A stretch of 64,000 nt of DNA, taken from Betaproteobacteria bacterium. GTDB taxonomy: Bacteria; Pseudomonadota; Gammaproteobacteria; Burkholderiales; SG8-41. Every line of letters starts with the position of its first letter. Within the stretch, counting starts at the first letter, position 1. The notes beneath the pieces were generated by a model. It worked only from the letters and a program-made list of their open reading frames with translations, had not been told where the DNA came from and ran no database searches. A program made the position numbers and the translations under genes. The stretch covers positions 62,001 through 126,000 of the forward strand of contig JACPTK010000006.1 of assembly GCA_016192825.1 (NCBI GenBank), read 5' to 3'. Positions 15,631 through 25,855 of the stretch are shown here, one piece after another.

Positions 15631-17160
15631 GTGAACTATCCCCTCGTGCGCCTGCTGACGCTGCTCCTCCTGCCCGCGCTGGCGCTGGCCCAGCCGGTCG
15701 TCAACGTGGGCTCCAAGCGCTTCACCGAGTCCTATATCCTGGCGGAGATCATTTCGCGCACACTGGAACGGACGGGCGAGGCGCGCGTTGTGCATCATCA
15801 GGGACTGGGGAACACCGCGATCGTGTTCGCGGCGCTCAGGAGCGGGTCGATCGACGTCTATCCCGAGTACACCGGCACCCTCGCGCTCGAGGTGCTGGGG
15901 TTGGATCGCGTGCCGGGCCTCGGCGATCTTAACCGCGAACTTGCGCGCCACGGGCTCGCCGCCGGCGTGCCGCTGGGCTTCGGCAACAGCTACGCCCTTG
16001 CGATGCTGGAGAGCCGCGCCGCGGCGCTGGGAATCACGCGGCTGTCCGATCTGGGCGCACACCCCCAGCTCCGGATCGCGCTCTCCCAGGAATTTCTCCA
16101 GCGCAAGGATGGCTGGCCGGCGCTGCAGCGGGCCTATCGCCTGCCGCCCGGAGGTGCGGGCGGCCTGGATCACGGCCTCGCCTACGAGGCGCTCGCCGCC
16201 GGCACGATCGACGTCATGGATGTCTATGCGACCGATGCCAAGATCGAGCGCTACCGGCTGCGCGTGCTGAGGGATGACCGGGGCTTCTTCCCAGCCTACG
16301 ATGCCGTGATCCTGTATCGCGCCGATCTGCCTGCGAGGCATCCGCGGTCGTGGCAGGCATTGCAGGGATTGGCGGGGCGGATCCGTCCGGAGCAGATGAT
16401 CCGCCTCAATGCGGCCGCGGAGCTGTCCGCGGTGCCATTCGCCAGGATCGCCGATGATTTCCTGGCCGGCCGCCACGCGGAAGGCGCCCCTGCGTCACGG
16501 CACGAGCGCAGGGAATTCCTGTCCGCCCTGTTCGGCGAGGACTTCTGGCGCCTGACGTTCCAGCACCTGGGCCTCGTGTTCGTATCACTCGCGCTGGGCG
16601 TGGCGGCAGGGGTGCCGCTGGGCATAGGCGCGAGCCGCATGCCGCGCGCCCGGGCCTGGATACTGGGAGGGGCGGGCGTGCTGCAGACGGTGCCGGCGCT
16701 CGCGCTGCTCGCCTTCCTGATCGCGGCGCTCGACCGCATCGGGACGCTGCCGGCCATCATCGCGCTGTTCCTGTACTCGCTGCTGCCCATCGTCCGCAAT
16801 ACGGAAACCGGGCTTGCCGGCGTGCCGCGCGCGCTCAAGGATTCGGCCACGGCTCTCGGAATCGGGGAGGGGACGAGGCTACGATTGATCGAGCTGCCGC
16901 TGGCGGCGAGAACCATTCTCGCCGGCATCAAGACGGCCGCGGTCATCAACGTCGGCACGGCTACCATCGCCGCGTTCATCGGCGCTGGCGGCTACGGCGA
17001 GCGCATCGTCGCCGGGCTCGCGGTCAACGACCCCGTTCTGCTGCTGGCTGGAGCGGTGCCGGCCGCGGTGATGGCGCTCGGCGTGCAATGGGGATTCGAT
17101 GCGCTCGATCGGCTGCTGGTTTCGCCCGCTCTGAGCCACACCGGAGGGCGACCGGGCTGA
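15631..17160 (+). CDS. Osmoprotectant/quaternary amine ABC transporter: N-terminal substrate-binding domain fused to C-terminal permease
   Basis: SBP 'VNVGSKRFTESYILAEIISRTLE'; permease 'LQTVPALALLAFLIA', 'INVGTATIAAFIGAGGYGERIVAGLAVND'. Confidence 0.88.
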   Translation: MNYPLVRLLTLLLLPALALAQPVVNVGSKRFTESYILAEIISRTLERTGEARVVHHQGLGNTAIVFAALRSGSIDVYPEYTGTLALEVLGLDRVPGLGDLNRELARHGLAAGVPLGFGNSYALAMLESRAAALGITRLSDLGAHPQLRIALSQEFLQRKDGWPALQRAYRLPPGGAGGLDHGLAYEALAAGTIDVMDVYATDAKIERYRLRVLRDDRGFFPAYDAVILYRADLPARHPRSWQALQGLAGRIRPEQMIRLNAAAELSAVPFARIADDFLAGRHAEGAPASRHERREFLSALFGEDFWRLTFQHLGLVFVSLALGVAAGVPLGIGASRMPRARAWILGGAGVLQTVPALALLAFLIAALDRIGTLPAIIALFLYSLLPIVRNTETGLAGVPRALKDSATALGIGEGTRLRLIELPLAARTILAGIKTAAVINVGTATIAAFIGAGGYGERIVAGLAVNDPVLLLAGAVPAAVMALGVQWGFDALDRLLVSPALSHTGGRPG

Positions 17161-17392
17161 TGCCCATGGAAAGGCGCACCACGCCCGGTAGCCTCACCCG
17201 GGGGTCGCGGCGGGGGCAAGGCGTGGCCACCGGTCCCGGACCGGGCGTGAACTAATATTAGCCCGTCCGGTCAGTGCATTAACGATCAGGCTTCGCGTGC
17301 CGCGTGGACCGGGCGGGGGCGGTATACTTCCCCTGTCCAGCCGGTGCCACCGCTCGACCTGGATAACAATTTGAAGATCAGGGACGGGTTTG

Positions 17393-17992
17393 ATGAGCGA
17401 TCGCGAAGTCGATCAGCAACTGGTCGAGCGCGCGCAGCGCGGCGACAAGAAGGCTTTCGAGCTGCTGGTCAGCAAGTACCAGCGCAAGCTCGCGCGGTTG
17501 CTGTCGCGCTTCATCCGGGACCCGGCCGAGGTGGAGGACGTGGCGCAGGAGGCCTTCATCAAGGCCTACCGGGCACTGCCGACGTTCCGCGGCGACAGCG
17601 CTTTTTACACGTGGCTGTACCGGATCGGCATCAACACCGCCAAGAACTACCTGGTGGCGATGGGAAGGCGGGCGCCGACCAGGACGGATATCGACAGTGA
17701 GGAGGCGGAGGCTTTCGAGGACGGCGACCAGCTGCGCGACCTCAACACGCCGGAGAACGAGCTCGCAACCCGGCAGATCGCCGAAACGGTGAACCAAACG
17801 CTGGGCGAGTTGCCAGAGGAGCTAAGGACGGCGATCACGCTGCGGGAGATCGAAGGCCTGAGCTACGAGGACATAGCGAATATAATGAACTGCCCGATCG
17901 GTACGGTGCGGTCGCGGATTTTCCGGGCACGAGAGGCAATAGCGTCGAAATTAAGACCGCTGCTGGGGACGCAGAAGGACAGGAGATGGTGA
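17393..17992 (+). CDS. rpoE: RNA polymerase sigma factor RpoE/AlgU
   Basis: MSDREVDQQLVERAQRGDKKAFELLVSKYQRKL…; 'PEELRTAITLREIEGLSYEDIANIMNCPIGTVRSRIFRAREAI'. Confidence 0.97.
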   Translation: MSDREVDQQLVERAQRGDKKAFELLVSKYQRKLARLLSRFIRDPAEVEDVAQEAFIKAYRALPTFRGDSAFYTWLYRIGINTAKNYLVAMGRRAPTRTDIDSEEAEAFEDGDQLRDLNTPENELATRQIAETVNQTLGELPEELRTAITLREIEGLSYEDIANIMNCPIGTVRSRIFRAREAIASKLRPLLGTQKDRRW

Positions 17993-17993
17993 G

Positions 17994-18560
17994 ATGGACA
18001 AGATTTCAGAGTTGATGGACGGTGAGCTGGACACGCGCCGGGCGCGCGAGCAGGTTGCGCGCATGAACCAGAACGAAGAGCTGCTTCATTGCTGGGACGC
18101 GTTCCATCTGGTTGGCGACGTGATGCGCGGCGAGCACGTCCTGCCTCGGGATTTCACCCGCAAGCTGTCCGCCCGCCTGGCCAAGGAACCCGCGGTGCTG
18201 GCGCCGCACCGCAGCGCGCTCCGGCGCGTCGCAACCTACACCCTGTCCGCAGCCGCCTCCCTGTCCGCGGTCGCCGTGGTCGGCTGGCTGGCCTTCTTCA
18301 ACAACCCGCTCGTCCCGCAGACCGAGATCGCCAGAGCCCCCGTCCCGATCGTTCCCGCAGCAGCCCCTTCACTCGCCAATGCCCCGGTCCCGGTCCTTCC
18401 CGCAGCGGCCCCTTCAGCGCAGCTGGCCAACGTACCCAGCGACGGGAAGATGAGCGAGTATCTGATCGCGCACCAGGAATTCTCGCCGAGCACCGCGATA
18501 CAAGGACTCGCTCCCTACATCCGCAGCGTATCGAGCACGCAACAGGCCCAGGGGCGCTAG
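17994..18560 (+). CDS. rseA: Anti-sigma factor RseA
   Basis: 'MDKISELMDGELDTRRAREQVARMNQNEELLHCWDAFHLVGDVMRGE', single TM, follows rpoE. Confidence 0.9.
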   Translation: MDKISELMDGELDTRRAREQVARMNQNEELLHCWDAFHLVGDVMRGEHVLPRDFTRKLSARLAKEPAVLAPHRSALRRVATYTLSAAASLSAVAVVGWLAFFNNPLVPQTEIARAPVPIVPAAAPSLANAPVPVLPAAAPSAQLANVPSDGKMSEYLIAHQEFSPSTAIQGLAPYIRSVSSTQQAQGR

Positions 18561-18561
18561 C

Positions 18562-19542
18562 GTGAAGGGCGCGTGGCCCATCGTCGTGCTGGGACTCGCG
18601 GCCCCGGTCCTGGCCGCGGATTCCGGTGCCCCTCAGGACGGGCTTGCCTGGCTCAAGAAAATGGCGAGCGCCTCGCGCCAGCTCAACTACAGCGGCACGT
18701 TCGTCTATCGCCACCTCGACCGGACCGAAACGTCCCGGGTGGTTCACTACGTCAATGCCGCCGGCGGCGAATTCGAAAAGATGGAAACGCTCGACGGTCC
18801 GGCGCGAGAGGTGATCCGCACCAACGACGAGGTCACCTGCTATCTTCCCGCCGCGAAGACCGTCCTCATCGAGAAGCGCGGCAAGCGCCGCTTCCCGTCG
18901 TTGCTGCCGGAGCCGCTCGTCGGCGTATCCGAAAACTACACGGTGCGCCTCGCCGGCACCGACCGGGTGGCCGGCAACGAGTGCCAGACGATCGTGCTCA
19001 CGCCCAAGGACGCGCTGCGGTACGGCCATCATTTTTGCGCCGACGTCGCCTCCGGGCTGCCGCTGCGCGCGCGCAGCTTCAACGAGAAAAACGAGCCGCT
19101 CGAATCGTTCGCCTTTACCGAGCTCAAGATCGGCATCAGCTTCAACCGCGACAAGGTGAGGTCCCGCTACGCCGCCAAGAGCCGGGACTGGAAAATCGAT
19201 TCCTCGGCGTTTTCGATCGCCGAGGCGCCGGCCGATACCGGATGGGTCCTTACCCAGCGGCCGGCGGGCTTCAGGAAACTCACGGAGCTGAAGCGGTCGT
19301 TCGCGGGGCGCGCCGCGAAGGTTTCGCATATCGTCTATTCCGATGGTTTCGCGGCGGTTTCGGTATTCATCGAGCCGCTGCCCAGGGCCCGTCTGGCACC
19401 GAACCTCTGGCATCAGGGCGCCGTCAACATCTTCGTCCGCCCGGTTTCGGACTACATGGTGACGGTCCTCGGCGAGGCGCCCGCCGCCACCGTGATGCAA
19501 ATCTCCAATTCCCTGGAATTCAGGGGGGGAACGCCCCGGTAA
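18562..19542 (+). CDS. rseB: MucB/RseB anti-sigma regulatory protein
   Basis: 'ALAWLKKMASASRQLNYSGTFVYRH...SRVVHYV'-like N-terminus; operon position. Confidence 0.92.
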   Translation: MKGAWPIVVLGLAAPVLAADSGAPQDGLAWLKKMASASRQLNYSGTFVYRHLDRTETSRVVHYVNAAGGEFEKMETLDGPAREVIRTNDEVTCYLPAAKTVLIEKRGKRRFPSLLPEPLVGVSENYTVRLAGTDRVAGNECQTIVLTPKDALRYGHHFCADVASGLPLRARSFNEKNEPLESFAFTELKIGISFNRDKVRSRYAAKSRDWKIDSSAFSIAEAPADTGWVLTQRPAGFRKLTELKRSFAGRAAKVSHIVYSDGFAAVSVFIEPLPRARLAPNLWHQGAVNIFVRPVSDYMVTVLGEAPAATVMQISNSLEFRGGTPR

Positions 19543-19605
19543 GTCCCGCAGCATTCGCGCCTGAAGCCGTTCCCGACGATCCCGCACTAACCCGTGAGTC
19601 CCTTC

Positions 19606-21000
19606 ATGTTCAAGCGTCTGCTGCTGCACATCGTGTTCCTGCTATCCGTCGCCGTGCCGATCGCTGCAGCAGGCCAGCTTCCTGATTTCGCCGAGCTCGT
19701 GGAAAAGCAGGGCCCCGCAGTGGTGAACATCAGCACCACCCAGTCGGTGCGCAATCCGCTGGTGCCGCAGATACCGAACCTGCAGGAGGACGATCCTTTC
19801 TACGAGTTCTTCCGGCGCTTCATGCCCCAACCCGGACCGCGTGAGTTCCAGTCGCAATCGCTCGGCTCAGGGTTCATCATCAGCCAGGACGGCTACATCC
19901 TGACCAACGCCCACGTGGTCGAGACGGCCGATGAAATCAACGTCAAGCTGATCGACAAACGCGAGTTCAAGGCCCGCGTCATAGGCGCCGACCGCCGCAC
20001 GGATGTCGCGCTGATCAAGATCGACGCGTCGAACCTGCCGGCCGTCAGGTTCGGCGATCCGAGCAAGCTCAGGGTCGGCGAATGGGTGCTCGCGATCGGG
20101 GCTCCCTTCGGTTTCGAAAACACCGTGACCGCGGGGATCGTCAGCGCCAAGGGACGCTCGCTGCCCCAGGAGAACTACGTGCCGTTCATACAGACCGACG
20201 TGGCCGTCAACCCCGGCAACTCCGGCGGCCCGCTGTTCAACCTGAAGGGCGAGGTGGTCGGGGTCAATTCGCAGATTTACAGCCGCACCGGCGGATTCAT
20301 GGGACTTTCTTTTGCGATCCCGATCGACGTCGCGAACGACATCGCGCAGCAGTTGCGCACCGCGGGCAAGGTGACGCGCGGCCGCATCGGCGTCGTGATC
20401 CAATCCGTCACCAAGGAGCTTGCCGACGGGTTTGGTCTGACCAAGGCGCAGGGCGCTCTGGTCAACTCGGTGGAGAAGGGCGGACCGGCGGACAAGGCGG
20501 GCATCGAGGCCGGTGATGTCATCCTGCGCTTCGACGGCAAAGCCGTGAACGCGTCGGAAGACCTGCCGCGCATCGTGGGCGCGACGCGCCCCGGGTCGCG
20601 GGTAACGCTGCAGATCTGGCGCAACAAGCAGGCGCGCGACCTGCCGGTGGTCGTTGCGGAGATGCAGGATGAGCGCCAGGGGCGGCCGGGGCGGCGCGGC
20701 GGGAAGCCTCCCGCAGCCTCGCCCGGCCAGTACGGGTTGACGCTGTCCGATCTCACCGAGGCCCAGCGAACCGAACTCAAGATGTCCGGCGGCGCGCTGG
20801 TCGAGAACGCGCAGGGCGCCGCGGCGCGGGCCGGCATCCGCCGGGGCGACGTGATCCTTGCGGTCAACAACCAGGACGTGAAATCCGTCGAGCAATTCAA
20901 CCAGTTGATGGGGCAGTTCAACAAGGGCAGGATCGTGGCGCTGCTGATCCGCCGCGGCACCAATTCGCTCTACATCCCGTTCCGCGTCGATGGCAACTAG
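19606..21000 (+). CDS. Periplasmic Do-family serine protease (DegP/MucD)
   Basis: Trypsin-like triad 'TNAHVVETAD', 'NPGNSGGPLFN' and two PDZ domains; ends the rpoE operon. Confidence 0.95.
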   Translation: MFKRLLLHIVFLLSVAVPIAAAGQLPDFAELVEKQGPAVVNISTTQSVRNPLVPQIPNLQEDDPFYEFFRRFMPQPGPREFQSQSLGSGFIISQDGYILTNAHVVETADEINVKLIDKREFKARVIGADRRTDVALIKIDASNLPAVRFGDPSKLRVGEWVLAIGAPFGFENTVTAGIVSAKGRSLPQENYVPFIQTDVAVNPGNSGGPLFNLKGEVVGVNSQIYSRTGGFMGLSFAIPIDVANDIAQQLRTAGKVTRGRIGVVIQSVTKELADGFGLTKAQGALVNSVEKGGPADKAGIEAGDVILRFDGKAVNASEDLPRIVGATRPGSRVTLQIWRNKQARDLPVVVAEMQDERQGRPGRRGGKPPAASPGQYGLTLSDLTEAQRTELKMSGGALVENAQGAAARAGIRRGDVILAVNNQDVKSVEQFNQLMGQFNKGRIVALLIRRGTNSLYIPFRVDGN

Positions 21001-21127
21001 GCCCGCGCTCACCCTCTACGGCCGCGCCGGGTGCCACCTTTGCGAAGAAATGCACGGCGGACGCGAGCTGTGCCGCCATCGCCTGGAACCGGAGGCCGTC
21101 ACGGCGTATCTGGCTAAGATCTCCTGA
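20990..21127 (+). CDS. Mini glutaredoxin-family (DUF836-like) ORF, apparently internally deleted
   Basis: ATG overlapping the degP stop region; reads MATRPALTLYGRAGCHLCEEMHGGRELCRHRLEPEAVTAYLAKIS*: N-terminal CxxC strand joined in frame to a typical C-terminus. Confidence 0.6.
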   Translation: MATRPALTLYGRAGCHLCEEMHGGRELCRHRLEPEAVTAYLAKIS

Positions 21128-21186
21128 TTTCCTATAAAATACGCCGCTTTAAATGATTGGAAGGGCACTGGCAGGTGCCCTTTTCC

Positions 21187-22977
21187 ATGCAGCACATCCG
21201 CAACTTCTCCATCATCGCCCACATCGACCACGGCAAATCGACGCTTGCCGACCGCTTCATCCAGCTTTGTGGAGGGCTTGCCGAGCGCGAGATGGAGGAA
21301 CAAGTCCTCGATTCCATGGACCTGGAGCGCGAGCGCGGCATCACCATCAAGGCCCAGACCGCGGCGCTCCAATACCGCGCGCAGGACGGCAAGCAGTACC
21401 TGCTCAACCTGATCGACACGCCGGGGCACGTCGACTTTTCCTACGAGGTATCCCGCTCGCTCTCCGCGTGTGAGGGCGCGCTGCTGGTGGTGGACGCGTC
21501 CCAGGGCGTGGAGGCGCAGACGGTGGCAAACTGCTACACCGCCACCGAGCTCGGAGTGGAGGTCATACCGGTCCTCAACAAGATGGACCTGCCCCAAGCC
21601 GAACCTGAGCGCGTGATCGCCGAGATCGAGGACATCGTCGGCATTCCGGCCAAGGATGCCCTGCGGGTCAGCGCCAAGACCGGCGAGGGCGTCGCCGAGA
21701 TCCTGGAAGCCGTGATCCGGCGCATACCACCGCCCGCCGGAGACCGGAATGGGCCGCTCAAGGCGCTGATCATCGATTCCTGGTTCGACAACTATGTCGG
21801 GGTGGTCATGCTGGTGCGGGTCGTGGACGGCGAATTGAAGCCCAAGGACAGGATCCTGCTGATGTCCACGGGCGCGAATTACCTGTGCGAGCAGGTCGGC
21901 GTGTTCACGCCGAAGGCGAACGGCAAGGAGGCCCTGTCCGCCGGCGAGGTCGGTTTCGTGACCGCCGGCATCAAGGAGCTGAAGGCCGCGCGCGTCGGTG
22001 ACACGCTGACGCTGGCCCCGCGCCCCGCCGCGAGCCCGTTGCCCGGATTCAAGGACATCAAGCCGCAGATCTTCGCCGGCCTCTATCCCGTGGACTCGAG
22101 CGATTACGAAGCCTTGCGGGATGCGCTCGAGAAATTGCACTTGAACGACTCCTCGCTGCGCTACGAGCCGGAATCCTCCCAGGCCCTCGGGTTCGGTTTC
22201 CGCTGCGGCTTCCTGGGGCTGCTGCATCTGGACATCGTGCAGGAGCGGCTCGAGCGGGAGTACGGCATGAGCCTGATTACCACGGCGCCGACCGTCGTCT
22301 ACCAGGTCCTCCTGCGCGACGGCTCCGTGATCGAGATCGAGAATCCGTCCAAGCTGCCCGACCCCAGCAAGATCGCCGAGATCCGCGAGCCCGTCATCAC
22401 CGCCTCGATCCTGGTGCCCCACGACTACGTCGGCCCGGTCCTCACCCTCGCCAACCAGAAGCGCGGCGTCCAGCGCAACATGCAGTACCTGGGGCGCCAG
22501 GTCATGCTGACCTACGAGCTGCCGCTCAACGAAGTGGTGATGGATTTCTTCGACCGGCTGAAGTCGGTCTCGCGCGGCTACGCCTCGCTCGACTACGAAT
22601 TCCTGGAGTTTCGCGCCGGCGACCTGGTGCGGCTCGATATCCTGATCAATGGCGACCGGGTCGATGCGCTGTCGCTGATCGTTCACCGCGACCACGCCCC
22701 GCATCGCGGCCGCGATCTCGCCGTCCGGATGCGCGAACTCATTCCGCGCCAGATGTTCGACGTGGCGGTGCAGGCCGCGATCGGATCGCACATCATCGCG
22801 CGCGAGACGGTGAAGGCGCTGAGGAAAAACGTGCTGGCGAAGTGCTATGGCGGCGACATCACGCGCAAGAGGAAGCTTCTGGAGAAGCAGAAAGCCGGCA
22901 AGAAGCGCATGAAGCAGGTCGGGAGCGTCGAGATTCCGCAGGAGGCCTTTCTTGCCATCCTGCAGGTCGAAAAGTAA
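21187..22977 (+). CDS. lepA: Elongation factor 4
   Basis: [29 protein letters not shown]…. Confidence 0.98.
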   Translation: MQHIRNFSIIAHIDHGKSTLADRFIQLCGGLAEREMEEQVLDSMDLERERGITIKAQTAALQYRAQDGKQYLLNLIDTPGHVDFSYEVSRSLSACEGALLVVDASQGVEAQTVANCYTATELGVEVIPVLNKMDLPQAEPERVIAEIEDIVGIPAKDALRVSAKTGEGVAEILEAVIRRIPPPAGDRNGPLKALIIDSWFDNYVGVVMLVRVVDGELKPKDRILLMSTGANYLCEQVGVFTPKANGKEALSAGEVGFVTAGIKELKAARVGDTLTLAPRPAASPLPGFKDIKPQIFAGLYPVDSSDYEALRDALEKLHLNDSSLRYEPESSQALGFGFRCGFLGLLHLDIVQERLEREYGMSLITTAPTVVYQVLLRDGSVIEIENPSKLPDPSKIAEIREPVITASILVPHDYVGPVLTLANQKRGVQRNMQYLGRQVMLTYELPLNEVVMDFFDRLKSVSRGYASLDYEFLEFRAGDLVRLDILINGDRVDALSLIVHRDHAPHRGRDLAVRMRELIPRQMFDVAVQAAIGSHIIARETVKALRKNVLAKCYGGDITRKRKLLEKQKAGKKRMKQVGSVEIPQEAFLAILQVEK

Positions 22978-23079
22978 TGAGTGATGAGTGATGGGTGATG
23001 AGTGATGGGTGACGAGCCTGAGCGGTTGATTTGGGTGTTCGCAAACACCCATTACCCATTACGCATTACCCATTACCGG
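22975..23079. repeat. Degenerate tandem/inverted heptamer repeat (TGATGAG/TGATGGG … CCCATTACCCATTACGCATTACCCATTACC)
   Basis: Directly read between lepA stop and lepB start; inverted halves around GGGTGTTCGCAAACACCC. Confidence 0.75.
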
Positions 23080-23090
23080 TGGGGGGCGAA

Positions 23091-23894
23091 GTGAACTTCG
23101 CTTTGATCCTGTTCCTGCTGCTGGTCGCGACCGGCGCCGTGTGGCTGCTGGATCATTTCTGGCTGCGCCGCCGGCGCGGGCCGGGCCGTCCGGAACCCTG
23201 GTGGGTCGAATACCCGAAAAGCTTCTTCCCGGTGATCCTGGTGGTGTTCCTGCTGCGATCGTTCCTGGTGGAGCCGTTCAAGATACCTTCCGGCTCGATG
23301 CTGCCGACGCTGCTGGTCGGCGATTTCATACTGGTGAACAAGTTCACCTACGGCATCCGCTTGCCGGTCATCAATCTCAAGGTCGCTGACGTCGATCAGC
23401 CGCGCCGCGGAGAGGTGATGGTGTTCCGCTATCCCGAGAACCCCGGTCTGGACTACATCAAGCGCGTGGTCGGGCTGCCGCAGGACCGGGTCACTTACCG
23501 CAACAAGCGACTGTGGATCAACGACGAGGAGATCAGGCTCGCGCCGGACGGCGAGTATAATTACATCGAGTCGGGACTCAATTTCGTCTCGACGCAACGC
23601 CTGATCGAAACGCTGGGGGAGTACAGTCACGCGATACTGGTGCAACCGGAGGTGCCGAGCGTGCACGTTTCCGGCGTGCGGTTCTTTCCCTTCCGTGACA
23701 ATTGCGCCTACAATGAGGCGGGCTTCACGTGCACCGTGCCGAGCGGGCATTACTTCCTCATGGGGGACAACCGGGACAGCAGCAGCGACAGCCGCTATTG
23801 GGGATTCGTGCCCGAAGCCAATATCGTCGGAAAGGCGTTCATGATCTGGTGGAATTTCGACGATTTCAAGAGGATCGGGCAGTTCATTAACTGA
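23091..23894 (+). CDS. lepB: Signal peptidase I
   Basis: 'FKIPSGSMLPTLLVGDFILVNKF', 'FMGDNRDSSSDSRYWGFVPE' (…YFLMGDNRDSSSDSRYWG). Confidence 0.97.
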   Translation: MNFALILFLLLVATGAVWLLDHFWLRRRRGPGRPEPWWVEYPKSFFPVILVVFLLRSFLVEPFKIPSGSMLPTLLVGDFILVNKFTYGIRLPVINLKVADVDQPRRGEVMVFRYPENPGLDYIKRVVGLPQDRVTYRNKRLWINDEEIRLAPDGEYNYIESGLNFVSTQRLIETLGEYSHAILVQPEVPSVHVSGVRFFPFRDNCAYNEAGFTCTVPSGHYFLMGDNRDSSSDSRYWGFVPEANIVGKAFMIWWNFDDFKRIGQFIN

Positions 23895-23906
23895 GGAAGG
23901 TGGATC

Positions 23907-24263
23907 ATGCACAGACAAAAAGGCGTCACCTTGTCCGGGTTCATCCTCTGGGCGGTCGTGTTCATCTTTGCCGCGTTGCTGGGCTTCAAGATCGGCCCGC
24001 CGTACTTCGAGTATTTGAAGATCCAGAAGCAGCTGCAGGAAATCGTGAAGGACGACGAGGCCCGCAGCGGGCTGCGGCGCGACGTCGAGAACGCCTTCGT
24101 AAAGCGCTCCCTGATCGAGGATATCAACGCCATCAGCGCCAAGGATCTCATCATCACCAAGGAGGGCGACGGCATCGTGGTCAGCGCTGAATATTCGACC
24201 TGCGTGCCGATCATGGGCAACCTGCGCGCGTGCATGGATTTCGCGCCGTCGTCGGCCAAGTAA
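23907..24263 (+). CDS. DUF4845 domain-containing protein
   Basis: '[43 protein letters not shown]' between lepB and rnc. Confidence 0.85.
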   Translation: MHRQKGVTLSGFILWAVVFIFAALLGFKIGPPYFEYLKIQKQLQEIVKDDEARSGLRRDVENAFVKRSLIEDINAISAKDLIITKEGDGIVVSAEYSTCVPIMGNLRACMDFAPSSAK

Positions 24264-24291
24264 CAGGCACGACCGCGCAGCCGGCCGCCTG

Positions 24292-24963
24292 ATGGATCTC
24301 GAGGGGTTCTGCCTCAGGATCGGGCACCGTTTCGCCGACTCCGAGTTGCTGCGGCGCGCCCTGACGCACCGCAGCTACAGCGCTGTTCACAACGAGCGCC
24401 TGGAGTTTCTCGGCGACAGCGTAGTCAATTGCGTCGTCGCGCTGGAGCTCTATGGAAGATTTCCGCAGCTGACCGAGGGCGAGCTGTCGCGGCTGCGCGC
24501 CAATATCGTCAACCAGCCGTCGCTGGCGGCTGCGGCGCAGCGATTCGCCTTCGGCGAGGCGCTGCGCCTCGGCGAGGGCGAGCTGAAGAGCGGGGGCGCG
24601 CGCCGGCCGTCCATCCTCGCCGACTCGGTCGAGGCCGTTGTGGGCGCGGTTTTTCTCGATGGCGGTTTCGAGCCCGCCCGGCGCGTGGTGCGCACCTTGC
24701 TGGGCGACATGCTCGACACCATCGATCCCGCCACCTCGGGCAAGGACCCCAAGACGCTGCTCCAGGAGTACCTGCAAGGACGCAGGCTTTCGCTGCCCCA
24801 ATACGCCGTGGTGGCCACCCGGGGCGAGGCGCACGAACAGCAGTTCCAGGTCGAGTGCGCCATCCCCGAGCTCGGGATACGGTCGCTGGGGGAGGGCGCC
24901 AGCCGGCGCGGTGCCGAGCAGGAGGCTGCGCGCCAGGCCTATGAGCTCGCGACCCGCGCCTGA
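24292..24963 (+). CDS. rnc: Ribonuclease III
   Basis: '[21 protein letters not shown]', C-terminal dsRBD. Confidence 0.96.
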   Translation: MDLEGFCLRIGHRFADSELLRRALTHRSYSAVHNERLEFLGDSVVNCVVALELYGRFPQLTEGELSRLRANIVNQPSLAAAAQRFAFGEALRLGEGELKSGGARRPSILADSVEAVVGAVFLDGGFEPARRVVRTLLGDMLDTIDPATSGKDPKTLLQEYLQGRRLSLPQYAVVATRGEAHEQQFQVECAIPELGIRSLGEGASRRGAEQEAARQAYELATRA

Positions 24964-25855
24964 AGCGCGACGCGTGCACCGCGCCGGTGCCGTGGCCATC
25001 GTGGGGCGCCCCAATGTCGGCAAATCCACGCTGCTGAATCGGCTCGTCGGCTGCAAGCTCAGCATTACCTCGCGCAGGCCCCAGACCACGCGGCAGCGGA
25101 TCACCGGCATCGTCACGCGCGACGACGCGCAAATCGTGTTCGTCGACACGCCGGGCTACCAGACCGAGCACGTCAGCCCGATCAACCGGGCGATGAACCG
25201 CAGCGTCGCGGCGGCTCTCGAGGGCGTGGACGCGATCGTGTGGGTCGTGGAGGCGCTGAAGTTCGATGCGCGCGATGAAACGGTGGCGAGGCTGCTGCCG
25301 CCCCGCGCGCCTGTGATACTCGCGGTGAACAAGACCGACACCGTCAAGGAAAAGCACCGGCTGCTGCCTTTTATCGCCCGGCTTTCCGGACGGCGCACAT
25401 TCGATGCGATCGTCCCGATCTCGGCCGCCACCGGCGCGCAGGTCGGCGAGCTGCTCGACGCGATCGTGGCACGCCTGCCGCACGGGCCGCCGCTTCATGA
25501 CGCGGACGAAATCACCACGGTCAACGAGCGCGTCCTGGCGGCGGAGCTGCTGAGGGAACAGCTGTTCCGGCAGCTCGGTGAGGAACTGCCTTACTCGACT
25601 GCCGTCGAGGTCGAGCGGTTCCAGCAGAAAGGTGAACTGCGCCGCATTGCGGCGTCGATAGTGGTGGACAAGGACGGCCAGAAGGCGATCGTCATCGGAG
25701 CCGGCGGAAGGAAGCTCAAATCCATCGCCTCGCGGGCGCGTCAGGACATGGAGCGGCTGTTCGGGGGCAAGGTGTTCCTGGAAGTCTGGGTCAAGGTCAG
25801 GCGCGGCTGGTCGCAGAGCGAATCGGCGCTCAAGCGCATGGGATTCGAAACATGA
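24941..25855 (+). CDS. era: GTPase Era
   Basis: '[39 protein letters not shown]'; overlaps the rnc 3' end. Confidence 0.97.
   Translation: MSSRPAPEARRVHRAGAVAIVGRPNVGKSTLLNRLVGCKLSITSRRPQTTRQRITGIVTRDDAQIVFVDTPGYQTEHVSPINRAMNRSVAAALEGVDAIVWVVEALKFDARDETVARLLPPRAPVILAVNKTDTVKEKHRLLPFIARLSGRRTFDAIVPISAATGAQVGELLDAIVARLPHGPPLHDADEITTVNERVLAAELLREQLFRQLGEELPYSTAVEVERFQQKGELRRIAASIVVDKDGQKAIVIGAGGRKLKSIASRARQDMERLFGGKVFLEVWVKVRRGWSQSESALKRMGFET

Noticed and set aside
18298-19629. 443-aa minus-strand ORF opposite rseB
   Set aside because: Antisense shadow of the rpoE-rseA-rseB operon.
21016-23052. 678-aa minus-strand ORF opposite lepA
   Set aside because: Antisense shadow of lepA.
22975-23079. 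Possible CRISPR-like short array
   Set aside because: Heptamer degenerate repeats with inverted symmetry and no spacers.
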